64,000 bases of DNA from Desulforapulum sp034007745 (GTDB taxonomy: Bacteria > Desulfobacterota > Desulfobacteria > Desulfobacterales > Desulfobacteraceae), in NCBI GenBank assembly GCA_034007745.1, contig JAVEQI010000014.1, positions 1 through 64,000 of the forward strand, read 5' to 3'. The position numbers and the translations under genes were made by a program. The number at the start of each line of letters is the position of its first letter. Position 1 is the stretch's first letter. This document shows positions 9,675 through 18,337 of the stretch, piece by piece. Below the pieces are notes generated by a model. That model was not told where the DNA came from and made no database searches. It saw only the letters and a list, made by a program, of their open reading frames with translations.

Positions 9675-10529
9675 ATGAAGTATATCGGTGCCCATGTAAG
9701 TGCAGCAGGCGGGGTTGAGAATGCCCCTGAAAATGCAAGCCTTATCCGGGCAACAGCGTTTGCCTTTTTTACAAAGAATCAGCGCCAGTGGAAGGCAAAG
9801 CCCCTTACCCGGAAGAGCATTGAACAGTTTAAGGATAGATGTAAAACCCTTGGCTATTCCTCCGACCGGATACTCGCCCATGACAGTTACCTGATAAACC
9901 TGGGGCACCCAGATGGGGAGAGTCTTGAAAAGTCAAGAATAGCCTTTGTAGATGAGATGCAGCGGTGTGGGGAGCTTGGCGTTTCCCTGCTCAACTTTCA
10001 TCCGGGCAGCCATCTGGGAAAGGTTGACGTTGACATCTGCCTATCAACCATTGCGGAATCCATCAATATAGCCCTTGAGAGCACTGCCGGTGTCACAGCT
10101 GTTCTCGAAAACACCGCGGGCCAGGGAACCAACCTAGGTTTTGATTTTACCCACCTGGGTGATATCATTGACATGGTTGAGGACAAGACCAGGATAGGGG
10201 TGTGCATTGACACCTGCCATGCCTTTTCAGCCGGATATGACCTGAAAACCCGGGATGGGTTTTTGCGGACCTGGGAGACCTTTGACCGGGTGATCGGATT
10301 TGATTATTTAAGGGGGATGCACCTCAACGATTCAAAAAAGGAGATGGGTTCAAGGGTGGACCGCCACGCAAGCCTCGGCCAGGGCACCCTTGGCATGGAG
10401 CCGTTCGAATGGATAATGAAAGATGCAAGATTCGACAATATTCCCCTTATTCTTGAAACTCCAGATCCCTCCCTGTGGGAGAATGAGATTCGGCTTTTAA
10501 GGGAAGCTGCTTTGACCGTTTCCAAATAG
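9675..10529 (+). CDS. nfo: Endonuclease IV (AP endonuclease)
   Basis: 284 aa, full length. It starts MKYIGAHVSAAGGVENA as in the Nfo family. The trinuclear zinc site is visible: H in NFHPGSH, E in VLENTAGQG, D and H in CIDTCHAF, H in MHLNDSK, D and H in DRHASLGQG, and E in LILETPDPS. It cleaves the DNA backbone at abasic sites for base-excision repair. SD AAGGAAAA precedes the ATG. Confidence 0.95.
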   Translation: MKYIGAHVSAAGGVENAPENASLIRATAFAFFTKNQRQWKAKPLTRKSIEQFKDRCKTLGYSSDRILAHDSYLINLGHPDGESLEKSRIAFVDEMQRCGELGVSLLNFHPGSHLGKVDVDICLSTIAESINIALESTAGVTAVLENTAGQGTNLGFDFTHLGDIIDMVEDKTRIGVCIDTCHAFSAGYDLKTRDGFLRTWETFDRVIGFDYLRGMHLNDSKKEMGSRVDRHASLGQGTLGMEPFEWIMKDARFDNIPLILETPDPSLWENEIRLLREAALTVSK

Positions 10530-10549
10530 AAGAGTAATAGTCATAGTAA

Positions 10550-10605
10550 TGTTAATTTTGGTTTTACACTAGAGGCAGCATTCTGTATCCCCCTGGTGAA
10601 CCAAA
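10550..10605. repeat. Family A repeat fragment
   Basis: TTAATTTTGGTTTTACACTA, then AGAGGCAGCATTCTGTATCC and CCCTGGTGAAC, aligns without gaps over 50 bases to the family A arm at 55153. It lies exactly at the broken 5' edge of the flavin oxidoreductase remnant that follows. Confidence 0.6.
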
Positions 10606-10813
10606 AAAGTCGGGTGGTTTCAGAACTGCCAGAGGCATGCAGGCTGCCCTTGATTCAGGGGCCACTGATCTTGTGGGCCTTGCCTGGTATGAGCAGCAGA
10701 TCCACCGCATGGCCCGGGGAAGGGCGCCGAAAAAGGATCTTTCTGCCTGGCGGATAGTGTGGATGCAGCTTACCAGTATGGGGTTGTCATCGTTTAAACG
10801 GCGACGGGCCTGA
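10606..10813 (+). pseudogene. Remnant of an Old Yellow Enzyme-type NADH:flavin oxidoreductase (C-terminal end only)
   Basis: One frame reads SGGFRTARGMQAALDSG, then ATDLVGLAWYEQQIHRMARG, and continues to a stop at 10811-10813. This matches the last beta/alpha unit of OYE-family reductases, where GGFRT binds the FMN phosphate and G-x-D-x-V/I-G-x-A-R follows. Everything upstream is missing and there is no start or SD. The break coincides with a family A repeat, which suggests a repeat-linked deletion or insertion. Confidence 0.75.
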
Positions 10814-10875
10814 AAGTTTTGACCTGATAAATTTATGTCTGGCAGGAGAGCCGTACAGAAAAAGTAAGGGGGATA

Positions 10876-11352
10876 ATGGTTTTGGAAATTCAGAGTATCA
10901 CCATACCAAAGGAGAAGGCAATCTTCTGGATGGATAAAAACGGGGTGTGGCACAACGAACATGGACGTTTTGAACATCCAAAGCTGATCGCCTACTTTAA
11001 CTCCTCCATCCGTAAAGACGACATGGGCTACCATGTGTACCAGTTGACCGACGAGTTTGAAGAAAAGGTTTACTTCTTCCATGAAGACACGGCCCTTTTT
11101 GTGGTGGATTTAACCGTCTCAGACGAGGTCAGGCTTGCATTGAACAACAGAACAAAGCTGACACTCCAGCCGGAACAGCTATACACATCCAACGACGCCC
11201 TTTATCTTGAAACCCATGGGCACATCATTAAATTCACCGACCGGGCCCTTGTAAAACTGTCAAAGTTCATGCAGGACCGGGAGGGACAGCTTTTTTTGAT
11301 CCTGAACGACCAATCCTGGCCAATTGTTGAAAAACAGAGTTCCCCGAATTGA
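10876..11352 (+). CDS. Conserved protein of unknown function, DUF1285-like
   Basis: 158 aa, soluble, no signal peptide. The start follows a strong SD (TAAGGGGG). The pattern KNGVWHNEHGRFEHPKLIAY, then RKDDMGYHVYQ and EKVYFFHEDTALFV, resembles DUF1285 proteins, where a G-x-W strand and a D-x-x-G-Y turn recur. That match is from memory and is weak. The 3' end overlaps the following MFS gene by 29 bases, so the two are probably co-translated. The function is not known. Confidence 0.6.
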   Translation: MVLEIQSITIPKEKAIFWMDKNGVWHNEHGRFEHPKLIAYFNSSIRKDDMGYHVYQLTDEFEEKVYFFHEDTALFVVDLTVSDEVRLALNNRTKLTLQPEQLYTSNDALYLETHGHIIKFTDRALVKLSKFMQDREGQLFLILNDQSWPIVEKQSSPN

Positions 11353-12799
11353 TGCTTTTTCAAAAACAGAGTTCCAAGTTGCGGGGTATCCTTTGCCTAG
11401 GAATTTAGAAGTTCAGCCACGGGATGTCTCCCCCTTCTCCATCCCCGATATACGCCGTTTTATTGGCTTTCGGGTGCTGTTTAACTCACGGTTTTACTAC
11501 CCGGTTTTTACCATCCTGTTCCTTGATTTCGGGTTGACCGTGGCCCAGTTTTCCATTTTAAACGCCGTGTGGGCCGCCACCATTGTTTTGCTCGAGGTGC
11601 CGTCCGGGGCTCTTGCCGACGTGATCGGGCGAAAACATCTGGTGGTATTTGCATCGGCCGTTATGGTTGTTGAGGTGGGCATCATCAGCTTTGTGCCCCT
11701 CATGGAACCCGGGGTGATCTTTGTTGTTTTTCTGGTCAACCGGATTTTGAGCGGATTTGCCGAGGCCGCAGCAAGCGGGGCCGACGAAGCCCTTGCCTAT
11801 GACGCATTGACCGAAAAGGGCAATCCCCAAGACTGGGGCAGGGTTCTCGATTACATGACCCGGTTTCAATCCATGGGTTTCATCCTTGCCATGACCCTGG
11901 GGGCAGCTGTTTATGATCCTGGTCTTGTCCAAAAGTTGTGCGATTTTGCAAGTGTTGATATTGTTGTTGCCCAATCCATGACTATGCGGTTTCCCCTTTA
12001 CCTGACCTTTGTTCTGGCCCTTGCCTGTCTTTTTGTAACCCTGGGTATGACAGGTGACGTCAGGGGTAATGGAAAAGATGACCACGGTGGCGATAGGGAT
12101 GGGGTCTCCCTGTTAGAGGCTTTGAGGCTCACCATGGATGCTGGAAGCTGGATTGTGAAAACATGGTTTGTGTTCTGGGTAATGGTCTTTGGCATGCTTT
12201 TTGACGGTGTGATCCGCATGGTTGTAACCCTGTCCAGCCAGTATTACCGCCTTGTGAGCGTTCCTGAGTCCCTTTTTGGCATTATAGCTTCAGCCATTGC
12301 CATCCTAGGGATCTTCATTCCCCGCCTGGCCTTACGAATCGTTGAAACAAGACCCCCAAGGGATGCCCTTTTACTCACAGCTCTTCTGGCCCTTGTCGGG
12401 CTCTGGAGCATGAATTTTTTCTGGCCCTGGTTCGGGGTTCTTTCTGCTGTTATCACCTCGAGCGCCATGTATTTTAACGGTTTTTTTGTAAGTTACTACC
12501 TTAATCGGAACACTGCCTCAAAAAACAGGGCCACGGTTTTGAGCTTCAAGGGGTTGATTTATAATATTTCCTATGGAATGATGGGAGTGGTTTATGCCCT
12601 TGCCTTCAAGGTTCAACGCCTCTCCCTTGAAGCCGCATCTCCGGGAGGGTTGGATCCGGCCGGGATCGAGAACCAGGTGTTCATGGATGTTTTTGTCTGG
12701 TTTCCCCTGGTGCTCATGGCAGGGCTTGTTATCATGGGCGTTGTCGCAGGTTCGAGTTTTAAAAAAAAGGGTCTTAACCATCGTCTGGGTCAACTGTGA
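11324..12799 (+). CDS. MFS transporter
   Basis: 491 aa with about 12 membrane segments. The family signature between TM2 and TM3 is GALADVIGRKHLV. A hydrophilic central loop (GDVRGNGKDDHGGDRDG) separates the halves. The TTG start at 11324 lies inside the preceding gene. A later start is possible because conserved sequence begins near residue 45. The last codons and stop lie within the first of two 36-bp tandem repeats. Inner-membrane secondary transporter; substrate unknown. Confidence 0.8.
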   Translation: MLKNRVPRIDAFSKTEFQVAGYPLPRNLEVQPRDVSPFSIPDIRRFIGFRVLFNSRFYYPVFTILFLDFGLTVAQFSILNAVWAATIVLLEVPSGALADVIGRKHLVVFASAVMVVEVGIISFVPLMEPGVIFVVFLVNRILSGFAEAAASGADEALAYDALTEKGNPQDWGRVLDYMTRFQSMGFILAMTLGAAVYDPGLVQKLCDFASVDIVVAQSMTMRFPLYLTFVLALACLFVTLGMTGDVRGNGKDDHGGDRDGVSLLEALRLTMDAGSWIVKTWFVFWVMVFGMLFDGVIRMVVTLSSQYYRLVSVPESLFGIIASAIAILGIFIPRLALRIVETRPPRDALLLTALLALVGLWSMNFFWPWFGVLSAVITSSAMYFNGFFVSYYLNRNTASKNRATVLSFKGLIYNISYGMMGVVYALAFKVQRLSLEAASPGGLDPAGIENQVFMDVFVWFPLVLMAGLVIMGVVAGSSFKKKGLNHRLGQL

Positions 12800-12862
12800 A
12801 AATTTAACCTTTCAGGGAAAATATTTCAACTGTGAAAATTTAACCTTTCAGGGAAAATATTA
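12791..12862. repeat. Two tandem 36-bp repeats at the MFS 3' end
   Basis: CAACTGTGAAAATTTAACCT continuing TTCAGGGAAAATATTT occurs at 12791-12826 and again at 12827-12862 with one change at the end. The MFS stop codon is in the first unit. The ATG of the diguanylate cyclase follows 6 bases after the second unit, so the repeats fill its leader. Confidence 0.9.
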
Positions 12863-12868
12863 ATACCT

Positions 12869-14134
12869 ATGCTTCCAAGAGAATTTAAACGCCAGCTAAT
12901 AACCCAGCGGGTGCTTGTTGATCTTAAACGAAGAAGCTTTACAGGGATCGCTTTTTATTTGGTTGTCATGTTTGTGATTCTGCTGACCAACGGGTATTAC
13001 CTCAGATATCCCCAATTTTCAAAACAATTTGTCCTTTTCATGTCGGGAATCTGCCTTTTACGTTTCCTTTACCATTTTGCAGACTACCTGGCTGGTGAGT
13101 GGATAGAGGTGCGACTGAACCGGGCCGGCATCTGTTTCTTTTTTGGAATTGTAATTCTGACCGGGCTTGTCTGGGGGGTGGGTTATTCCAAGTTTGTTGT
13201 TCAGCAGGGAGAGCAGCAAAACTATTTGCTCTTTGTGGTCTGTACCACAGGGCTCTGCGCAGGAGGGGTCGTTGCCTTTCTGCCCTGCCTCTGGCTTGCA
13301 GTGACCTATGGTTTAGCAATGTTTGTACCGGCCATGCTTGTAATGGCCGTGACTGGAACTGACCCCTCCCTGTTGATAGTGTCTTTTTTTTATCTTGTTT
13401 ACATGGTGGGCGTGGCCATCAGGGGCAACAGGGAATACTGGGACGCCCTTGAAAACGAATTTCTGTTAAAGGAAAAGACAAGGCAGATCGAACTTTTAAG
13501 CCAGAAGGATGGATTGACCGGGCTCTATAACCGTAGTTTTTTTGATGAAAGGCTTGAATATGAGTGGAGCCGTGCCATAAGAAACAGGAGTGCCATCTCC
13601 TTGGTGATCTGTGATATCGATCATTTTAAACGGGTAAACGATACTTATGGTCACCTTGCAGGCGACGAATATCTGCGCCTTATGGCAAGGATTCTCAAGA
13701 AGGTGGTTCGCAGGGAAACCGATATTGTGGCAAGATTTGGGGGTGAGGAATTTGTTATCCTCATGCCCGACGAATCCCGAGAAAACGCCATGGCTCTGGC
13801 TGAACAAATAAGAGAGCAGGTGGAAAATACAACTCTCAACTTTGAAGGTCAGGTCGTTCATACAACAATCAGCCTCGGGGTCGTCAGGATGATTCCCGAT
13901 CCTTTTGAGCAAAGTGATATAATCATCTCAAATGCGGACTATGCTTTGTACAAGGCAAAGAAAACGGGCCGAAACCGAGTGGTTTCCCATGGGGAAACTC
14001 CTGATTTTAATGGCTATAGTTCTGGATTGGCAAAGGGTATCGTTGCAAAACGAACTTTGCCGGTGGAACGGGCAGCTGTACCCTGTTCATTGGAAAGTGT
14101 TGCCAATAGTATTGTCGAACAAGTCTCTTCGTAG
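12869..14134 (+). CDS. Membrane-anchored diguanylate cyclase (GGDEF)
   Basis: 421 aa. Residues 25-190 hold about six hydrophobic segments. A short coiled coil leads into a GGDEF domain that starts DGLTGLYNR near residue 212. The active-site loop GGEEF is at about residues 290-294. An inhibitory I-site RETD lies five residues before it, so both catalysis and product feedback look intact. It makes cyclic di-GMP from two GTP at the membrane. The N-terminal membrane domain is probably sensory but of unknown ligand. It ends 4 bases before a convergent ABC gene. Confidence 0.9.
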   Translation: MLPREFKRQLITQRVLVDLKRRSFTGIAFYLVVMFVILLTNGYYLRYPQFSKQFVLFMSGICLLRFLYHFADYLAGEWIEVRLNRAGICFFFGIVILTGLVWGVGYSKFVVQQGEQQNYLLFVVCTTGLCAGGVVAFLPCLWLAVTYGLAMFVPAMLVMAVTGTDPSLLIVSFFYLVYMVGVAIRGNREYWDALENEFLLKEKTRQIELLSQKDGLTGLYNRSFFDERLEYEWSRAIRNRSAISLVICDIDHFKRVNDTYGHLAGDEYLRLMARILKKVVRRETDIVARFGGEEFVILMPDESRENAMALAEQIREQVENTTLNFEGQVVHTTISLGVVRMIPDPFEQSDIIISNADYALYKAKKTGRNRVVSHGETPDFNGYSSGLAKGIVAKRTLPVERAAVPCSLESVANSIVEQVSS

Positions 14135-14138
14135 ATAG

Positions 14139-15131
14139 TTAAAGAGGATTCCCCCCAGGGAAAAGGGCCTCTTCGACCTTGACCGGGCTTTTGATAACCC
14201 CCTGGTCGAGCATGATTTGTTCGGTCTGTTTCCAATCTACAACATCAATTGCTCCGACCCGTTTCGGAGGCGGTGGAACGACAAGGATGCGGGTTGCATC
14301 AAGCTGTTTTTTACGAAGATCCTCGGGCGTATCCCGGTTGTATTTTCTCAAAACTTCCAGTGCTTTTTCTCTGTTTTCCTGCAAAAGGGCCTCTGTCCAG
14401 CCTGCCATAAGAGCTCTGGCAAAGGCACGTACCGTTTCAGGGTGGGCGTTCAAGGTGTCCTGGGAGGTAACAACCGAGTTTGCCACAAAGGTGATGCCGT
14501 GGTCGGCGGGGTTGAAAAATTTTACCGCCTCCCCTTCCCGGGCAAGCTTGTCGGCAAGGATTATTCCCTGGGCATTGATGTAGCAGGGCCAGAGATCCAC
14601 CAAGTCCCTGTAAAAGGGGGTGTAGTCGTAGCGGACGCTGTACAGGGTGACATCTCTCTTCTTGAGATCTGCCCGGGCGAGAAGCGCTCCCATGATGGTC
14701 TCGTCGTTGCCGCCATAGGTGACGCCCAGGACCCGCCCCTTGAGATCCAGGGGAGCGTTGACGACTGGCTTTACGGCCCTGTAAATCCACTGGAGGGGGT
14801 TGATCTGGAAGAGCTGCGCAATGACGATCACAGGCGCTCCCTTTTCCCTTGCCCGGATAACCTGGTCGGCCGAGGCAACCCCAAAGGCGGCATGACCTAG
14901 TTCAATCTCCCGGATGGCATCCCGTTCAGGGCCGCCTGCCTTGACAATGACATGAAGTCCAGCCCCTTCGAAAAAACCCTGGTCAAGGGCGTAGAGATCC
15001 CCTACAGAACTTGTGTTGAACAGCCATTTGAGGCGGTAGTTGAGAGTCTTACAGGTTGCGTCCCAGGGGAATAAAAAGAGCATCAATGCCAGGGCCGTAA
15101 AAAAAGTGATAACAAAGTTATTCTTGTTCAT
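14139..15131 (-). CDS. ABC transporter substrate-binding protein, NMT1/THI5-like
   Basis: 330 aa. An N-terminal signal segment (residues 7-25) is followed by a periplasmic-binding fold beginning LKWLFNTSSVGDLYALDQGF, as in ThiY/SsuA proteins. Such proteins bind thiamine-pyrimidine precursors, sulfonates or nitrate-type ligands. Specificity is not readable here. It is last in an ATPase-permease-binding protein set on the minus strand and is separated from the permease by a MITE-like element. No TPP-riboswitch motif was found upstream of the set. Confidence 0.8.
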   Translation of the reverse strand: MNKNNFVITFFTALALMLFLFPWDATCKTLNYRLKWLFNTSSVGDLYALDQGFFEGAGLHVIVKAGGPERDAIREIELGHAAFGVASADQVIRAREKGAPVIVIAQLFQINPLQWIYRAVKPVVNAPLDLKGRVLGVTYGGNDETIMGALLARADLKKRDVTLYSVRYDYTPFYRDLVDLWPCYINAQGIILADKLAREGEAVKFFNPADHGITFVANSVVTSQDTLNAHPETVRAFARALMAGWTEALLQENREKALEVLRKYNRDTPEDLRKKQLDATRILVVPPPPKRVGAIDVVDWKQTEQIMLDQGVIKSPVKVEEALFPGGNPL

Positions 15132-15144
15132 GTACCACTCCTTT

Positions 15145-15306
15145 AGGAACGCAGATTAAATAACATGAACGAAATTGTTTGTCCTTTGACCCATCTACTG
15201 TGTTGCATCAAAGGTCCAATAGGCCTGCTATTGGTCCTTTAATGCGCCTTGTAGATGAGTCAAAGTTCTGCGCTATTTCTGCTCATCTTATTTAATCTGC
15301 ATTCCT
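15145..15306. repeat. 162-bp palindromic MITE-like element, family B, copy 1
   Basis: The terminal inverted repeats are AGGAACGCAGATTAAATAA and its near complement ending TTATTTAATCTGCATTCCT. The centre also pairs (AATAGGCCTGCTATT). A second copy of identical length, inverted, is at 25272-25433. This copy sits between the permease and binding-protein genes and supplies the end of the permease frame. Confidence 0.85.
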
Positions 15307-16054
15307 TAGTTAAAAACAAGCTTGAGGTGATGCGTTTTCCAATACTTTCCAGGATTTCCTGGTAGATGGATAAAAAAAGTCCAATGAGAAACAGGGCCAC
15401 AAGTATCCGGGCAAGGTCACTCTGGTAAAGGGCAATGCGGATGCTGTGGCCGATTCCCTGGTTGGCGGCTATGAATTCAGCCACAATTGTTCCGGCCATG
15501 GCAAGGGTGGAGCTTCCGGCAATGACAGTGGTGAGCTTGCCCATATTTTCAAAGGCTCGGATCTTCACCTCAAGCTGCCAGTGCATGCGGCCGGTGGCCA
15601 CGTAAAAATGTTCGATGTCAACCACTGGCTCCGCCATGATGCCGATAACCGACAGCAGCAAAGGGAAGTAGCAGATCATGGCCGCAATCAAGAGTCGTGA
15701 TGTGAAGCCGTCGCCAAGAAGGATAAAAATGATCGGAGCCACCGCCACAATGGGGTATGCCTGGATATTGTAGGCCGCAGCCCGGATAAGGGTGCCGGCC
15801 CAGGTGCTTTGCCGGGCTGTGATGCCAACAAAAAAAGCCATGAATATGGAGATTGCCTGGCCGATGACCGCAATGATAAGCGTGTTCATGGTGTCAAAAA
15901 GATACTCATGGAAAATCGACCTGCCGGTTGTCAGGATTTCCCTGGGACCGGGGATCACATAGTCGGACAGGTTGAGCGAATACTTCACCCCCATCAGGCA
16001 AATGATCCCCAGGGTAAATATGAGAAAGAACTGAATGATTCGTCTACCCAGCAT
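15260..16054 (-). CDS. ABC transporter permease (ThiX/SsuC type)
   Basis: 264 aa with about six membrane segments. The EAA loop region is present around EVKIRAFENMGKLTTVIAGS. It starts 11 bases inside the ATPase gene and forms the inner-membrane channel of the importer. The natural C-terminus has been changed: the last 15 codons (from about TKECRLNKMSRNSAEL) and the stop lie inside the 162-bp family B element, so the insertion truncated or replaced the original tail. The added tail is short and cytoplasmic, so function may be kept. Confidence 0.8.
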   Translation of the reverse strand: MLGRRIIQFFLIFTLGIICLMGVKYSLNLSDYVIPGPREILTTGRSIFHEYLFDTMNTLIIAVIGQAISIFMAFFVGITARQSTWAGTLIRAAAYNIQAYPIVAVAPIIFILLGDGFTSRLLIAAMICYFPLLLSVIGIMAEPVVDIEHFYVATGRMHWQLEVKIRAFENMGKLTTVIAGSSTLAMAGTIVAEFIAANQGIGHSIRIALYQSDLARILVALFLIGLFLSIYQEILESIGKRITSSLFLTKECRLNKMSRNSAEL

Positions 16055-16790
16055 TCATAATCTCCAGGAGGACCCGGTCAAGATCCTCCTTTCGTGACAG
16101 CTTGTCCATGCGGGTATCAAGCCCTTTAAAGGTAATGGTCTGGGGGGATTTGCCCTTGCCCCGGAATACAAAGATCCTGTCGCAGAATCTTGCCACCTCG
16201 ATGAGATTATGGGAAATATAGAGAAAGTAACGGTCGTAAAAAAGTTCTTTTATTTTTAACAGTATGGTCTCTTTGGATCGTTCGTCCACGTTGGCAAGGC
16301 TTTCGTCCATGATCATGAGGTCGAAATCCTGGAGGAGATAGCGAAGCAGGTTGACCCTGTTCTGCTGTCCAAGGGAGAGCTGGGCAAAGGTATGGTTCAG
16401 AACGGGTTTAAGGCCAAAGGTCTCCACAAGTTCCCGTCGCAACTCATCCTTGCCCGGCGGGGTCATGCCGGTGAGATGCCTTGCCAGGGATGACCAGCCG
16501 GGAAGCCGCTCCTGGTTGTAGGTGTAGAGTATCGTTTTGATTGTTCCCTGATCAAGCTCACCGCCAAACCCCTTGATTTCTCCTGCTATTACCCGGGCAA
16601 GGGAGGTCTTGCCAACCCCGGACGGCCCGAAAAGGGAATGGAATCCCGGCCTGTCAAGGCTGAACGAGAGATGTTTGAAAACCCATTCATCGGATTCCGG
16701 GTAGCGGTATTCAAGTTGACGGCATGTCAGTCCCAAAGGTGACTTTCCTTTGATTGTTATGTTTTTCAGGTCCATTTTCGATTTTGCCAT
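16044..16790 (-). CDS. ABC transporter ATP-binding protein
   Basis: 248 aa. Walker A GPSGVGKT is at residues 55-62. The signature is LSLGQQ at 138-143, with L replacing the first G of LSGGQ. Walker B LMIMDE is at 158-163, and the switch His is in YISHNLIEVARF. It powers the NMT1/THI5-type importer encoded downstream and overlaps the permease gene by 11 bases. SD is weak. Confidence 0.85.
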   Translation of the reverse strand: MAKSKMDLKNITIKGKSPLGLTCRQLEYRYPESDEWVFKHLSFSLDRPGFHSLFGPSGVGKTSLARVIAGEIKGFGGELDQGTIKTILYTYNQERLPGWSSLARHLTGMTPPGKDELRRELVETFGLKPVLNHTFAQLSLGQQNRVNLLRYLLQDFDLMIMDESLANVDERSKETILLKIKELFYDRYFLYISHNLIEVARFCDRIFVFRGKGKSPQTITFKGLDTRMDKLSRKEDLDRVLLEIMNAG

Positions 16791-16925
16791 AATTTGGTTC
16801 TTAACATATGAGAGTAAAAAACTTCAAGGGTTTAATCTTCATCTGGCCCTTGATGTTCCTCCTTGACATTTGTTTCAGGGTCAAATAGTTTATCATAAAC
16901 TTTTTTAACCTGTCTGGATAAATTG

Positions 16926-17402
16926 ATGATTAGAATTAACGGTTTTTTGCTCTTACCTTTTCTTTTGCTGTTTGGCTTTGGCTGTGCTGCTTTGCAGCAG
17001 GGATATGAAACACCCCAGGTTACAATTTCATCGTTTGAGGCATTGCCGTCCCAGGGGGTCATTCCCCGTTTTAAAATTGGGATGCATATCATCAATCCTA
17101 ATCGCACACCCCTTGATTTAAAGGGTGTCTCCTACACCATTTCCCTTGAAGGAAGCAAGGTCCTGACCGGAGTTTCCAACCAATTGCCCAGAATTGAGGC
17201 CTATGGTGAGGGGGACGTGGTCTTGAATGCCTCGGTTGATTTTTTCAGCAGCATGATTCTTTTAAAAGATCTGATCCAAGATCAAAAAAATGATAATATT
17301 TACTATAGCTTTGCGGCAAAATTGGATATCGGCAGTTTGTACCCCTTTATAAGGGTGACTAAACAAGGAAAAATTTCCCTGAATCAACTCCTGGAAAAAT
17401 AA
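16926..17402 (+). CDS. LEA14-like (WHy domain) lipoprotein
   Basis: 158 aa from the ATG at 16926. A TTG one codon earlier is also in frame. A hydrophobic signal ends at a lipobox-like FGFGC near residue 19, so it is probably a lipoprotein. The rest is one beta-sandwich: VTISSFEALPSQGVIPRFKI, then MHIINPNRTPLDLKGVSYTI, matches the LEA type 2/WHy pattern with its N-P motif. Related bacterial proteins are periplasmic and of unclear role. It is followed by two more small envelope-type genes on the same strand. Confidence 0.7.
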   Translation: MIRINGFLLLPFLLLFGFGCAALQQGYETPQVTISSFEALPSQGVIPRFKIGMHIINPNRTPLDLKGVSYTISLEGSKVLTGVSNQLPRIEAYGEGDVVLNASVDFFSSMILLKDLIQDQKNDNIYYSFAAKLDIGSLYPFIRVTKQGKISLNQLLEK

Positions 17403-17442
17403 TTTTTTAAAGGCATCGCACCAGGATAAAAAGGAGAAAACT

Positions 17443-17859
17443 ATGTGGGTGAATCTTATTAAGGCCGGGGGGAGTGTAATGATTTTAAATGAACTATCAA
17501 AAAAAATAAATCAGATAAGACAATCACAGGACAAGGCTGCCCGCCGTACCAGGGCCAAAAATGTGGTGATAGGTGCAGGTGTTGGAGCCCTTGTGGGGGT
17601 TGCCGCTGGAATTTTGTTCGCCCCAAAAGCCGGCAGGGAAACCCGGCAGCAGATTGTGGAGGAAACCGGTAAGGCGGCTAAAAGCATGAAAGAAAATATG
17701 GGTGCGGTAAAAACAAAGATTGCTGATTCGGTTAAGGAAACTGGATCAAAACTCCACGAGGCCGGTGCAAAAGGCGTTGATGCTGCAAAAGAATCTTTGA
17801 AAGGAAAAGAGCCTTTAAAGGAAAAAGAGGATAACAAATCTAAAACCAGTAAAAAATAA
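17443..17859 (+). CDS. YtxH-domain protein
   Basis: 138 aa. After a charged N-terminus comes one glycine-rich membrane segment (VVIGAGVGALVGVAAGILFA) and the family hallmark FAPKAGRETRQQI. A long Lys/Ala/Glu-rich helix follows, resembling general-stress YtxH proteins. SD AAGGAG lies 6 bases before the ATG; a second in-frame Met at residue 13 is possible. It lies in a three-gene run with the LEA14-like and DUF948-like genes, which suggests an envelope-stress role (inference). Confidence 0.75.
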   Translation: MWVNLIKAGGSVMILNELSKKINQIRQSQDKAARRTRAKNVVIGAGVGALVGVAAGILFAPKAGRETRQQIVEETGKAAKSMKENMGAVKTKIADSVKETGSKLHEAGAKGVDAAKESLKGKEPLKEKEDNKSKTSKK

Positions 17860-17888
17860 TTGTTTTATAGTAAAAAGGGAAAGCTTGC

Positions 17889-18272
17889 ATGGAAACATCC
17901 ATTACGTTGAGTCAGCTGAGCGATTTTATTATCTTTGTTTTGATTTTGGTTGTCGGCGGATACGTTATCCTCACCTTGAAAAGCATAAATGCCCTGCTTG
18001 GGGAGGTCAAGCAAACGGTTCAAAAAAATAAAGATCATATTAATCAGATCATTCCAAATATTAATGAAATCTCAGAAAATACCGTTACAATAAGCAATAG
18101 CTTAAAGACAAGTGTAAACGAGGCTGGTGAATCAATTAAAATGATATCCCAGGAAACAGTCGATGCTGCTGTTACAATAAATGAAACGGTGAATCGCCTG
18201 ACACAATATACCAGTTCAATGGGCGAAATTGTAAAGGCAATATTAGGTCTTTTCTCGCCGGACAAGAAATAA
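17889..18272 (+). CDS. DUF948-like small membrane protein
   Basis: 127 aa. One N-terminal membrane helix (residues 11-30) is followed by a long amphipathic helix rich in N, I, T and E (KDHINQIIPNINEISENTVT and so on), typical of DUF948 and methyl-accepting-like coiled coils. Such genes often sit beside YtxH genes, as here. SD AAGGGAAAG precedes the ATG. The function is unknown. Confidence 0.6.
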   Translation: METSITLSQLSDFIIFVLILVVGGYVILTLKSINALLGEVKQTVQKNKDHINQIIPNINEISENTVTISNSLKTSVNEAGESIKMISQETVDAAVTINETVNRLTQYTSSMGEIVKAILGLFSPDKK

Positions 18273-18293
18273 CAGAAGAATTATCCTTTAACA

Positions 18294-18337
18294 GCTAACC
18301 GCTAACCGCTAACCGCTAAAAGCTATCGTGTTTCATT
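18294..18337. repeat. Tandem GCTAACC heptamers, copy 2 of short repeat
   Basis: Three perfect GCTAACC units (18294-18314) are followed by GCTAAAAGCTATCGTGTTTC. The tail matches the repeat at 3786-3823. It lies between convergent genes, just past the usp stop codon. Confidence 0.75.

Noticed and set aside
16791..16925. TPP riboswitch upstream of the NMT1/THI5-type ABC genes
   Set aside because: The conserved CUGAGA and GACC elements of a THI box are not present in order.
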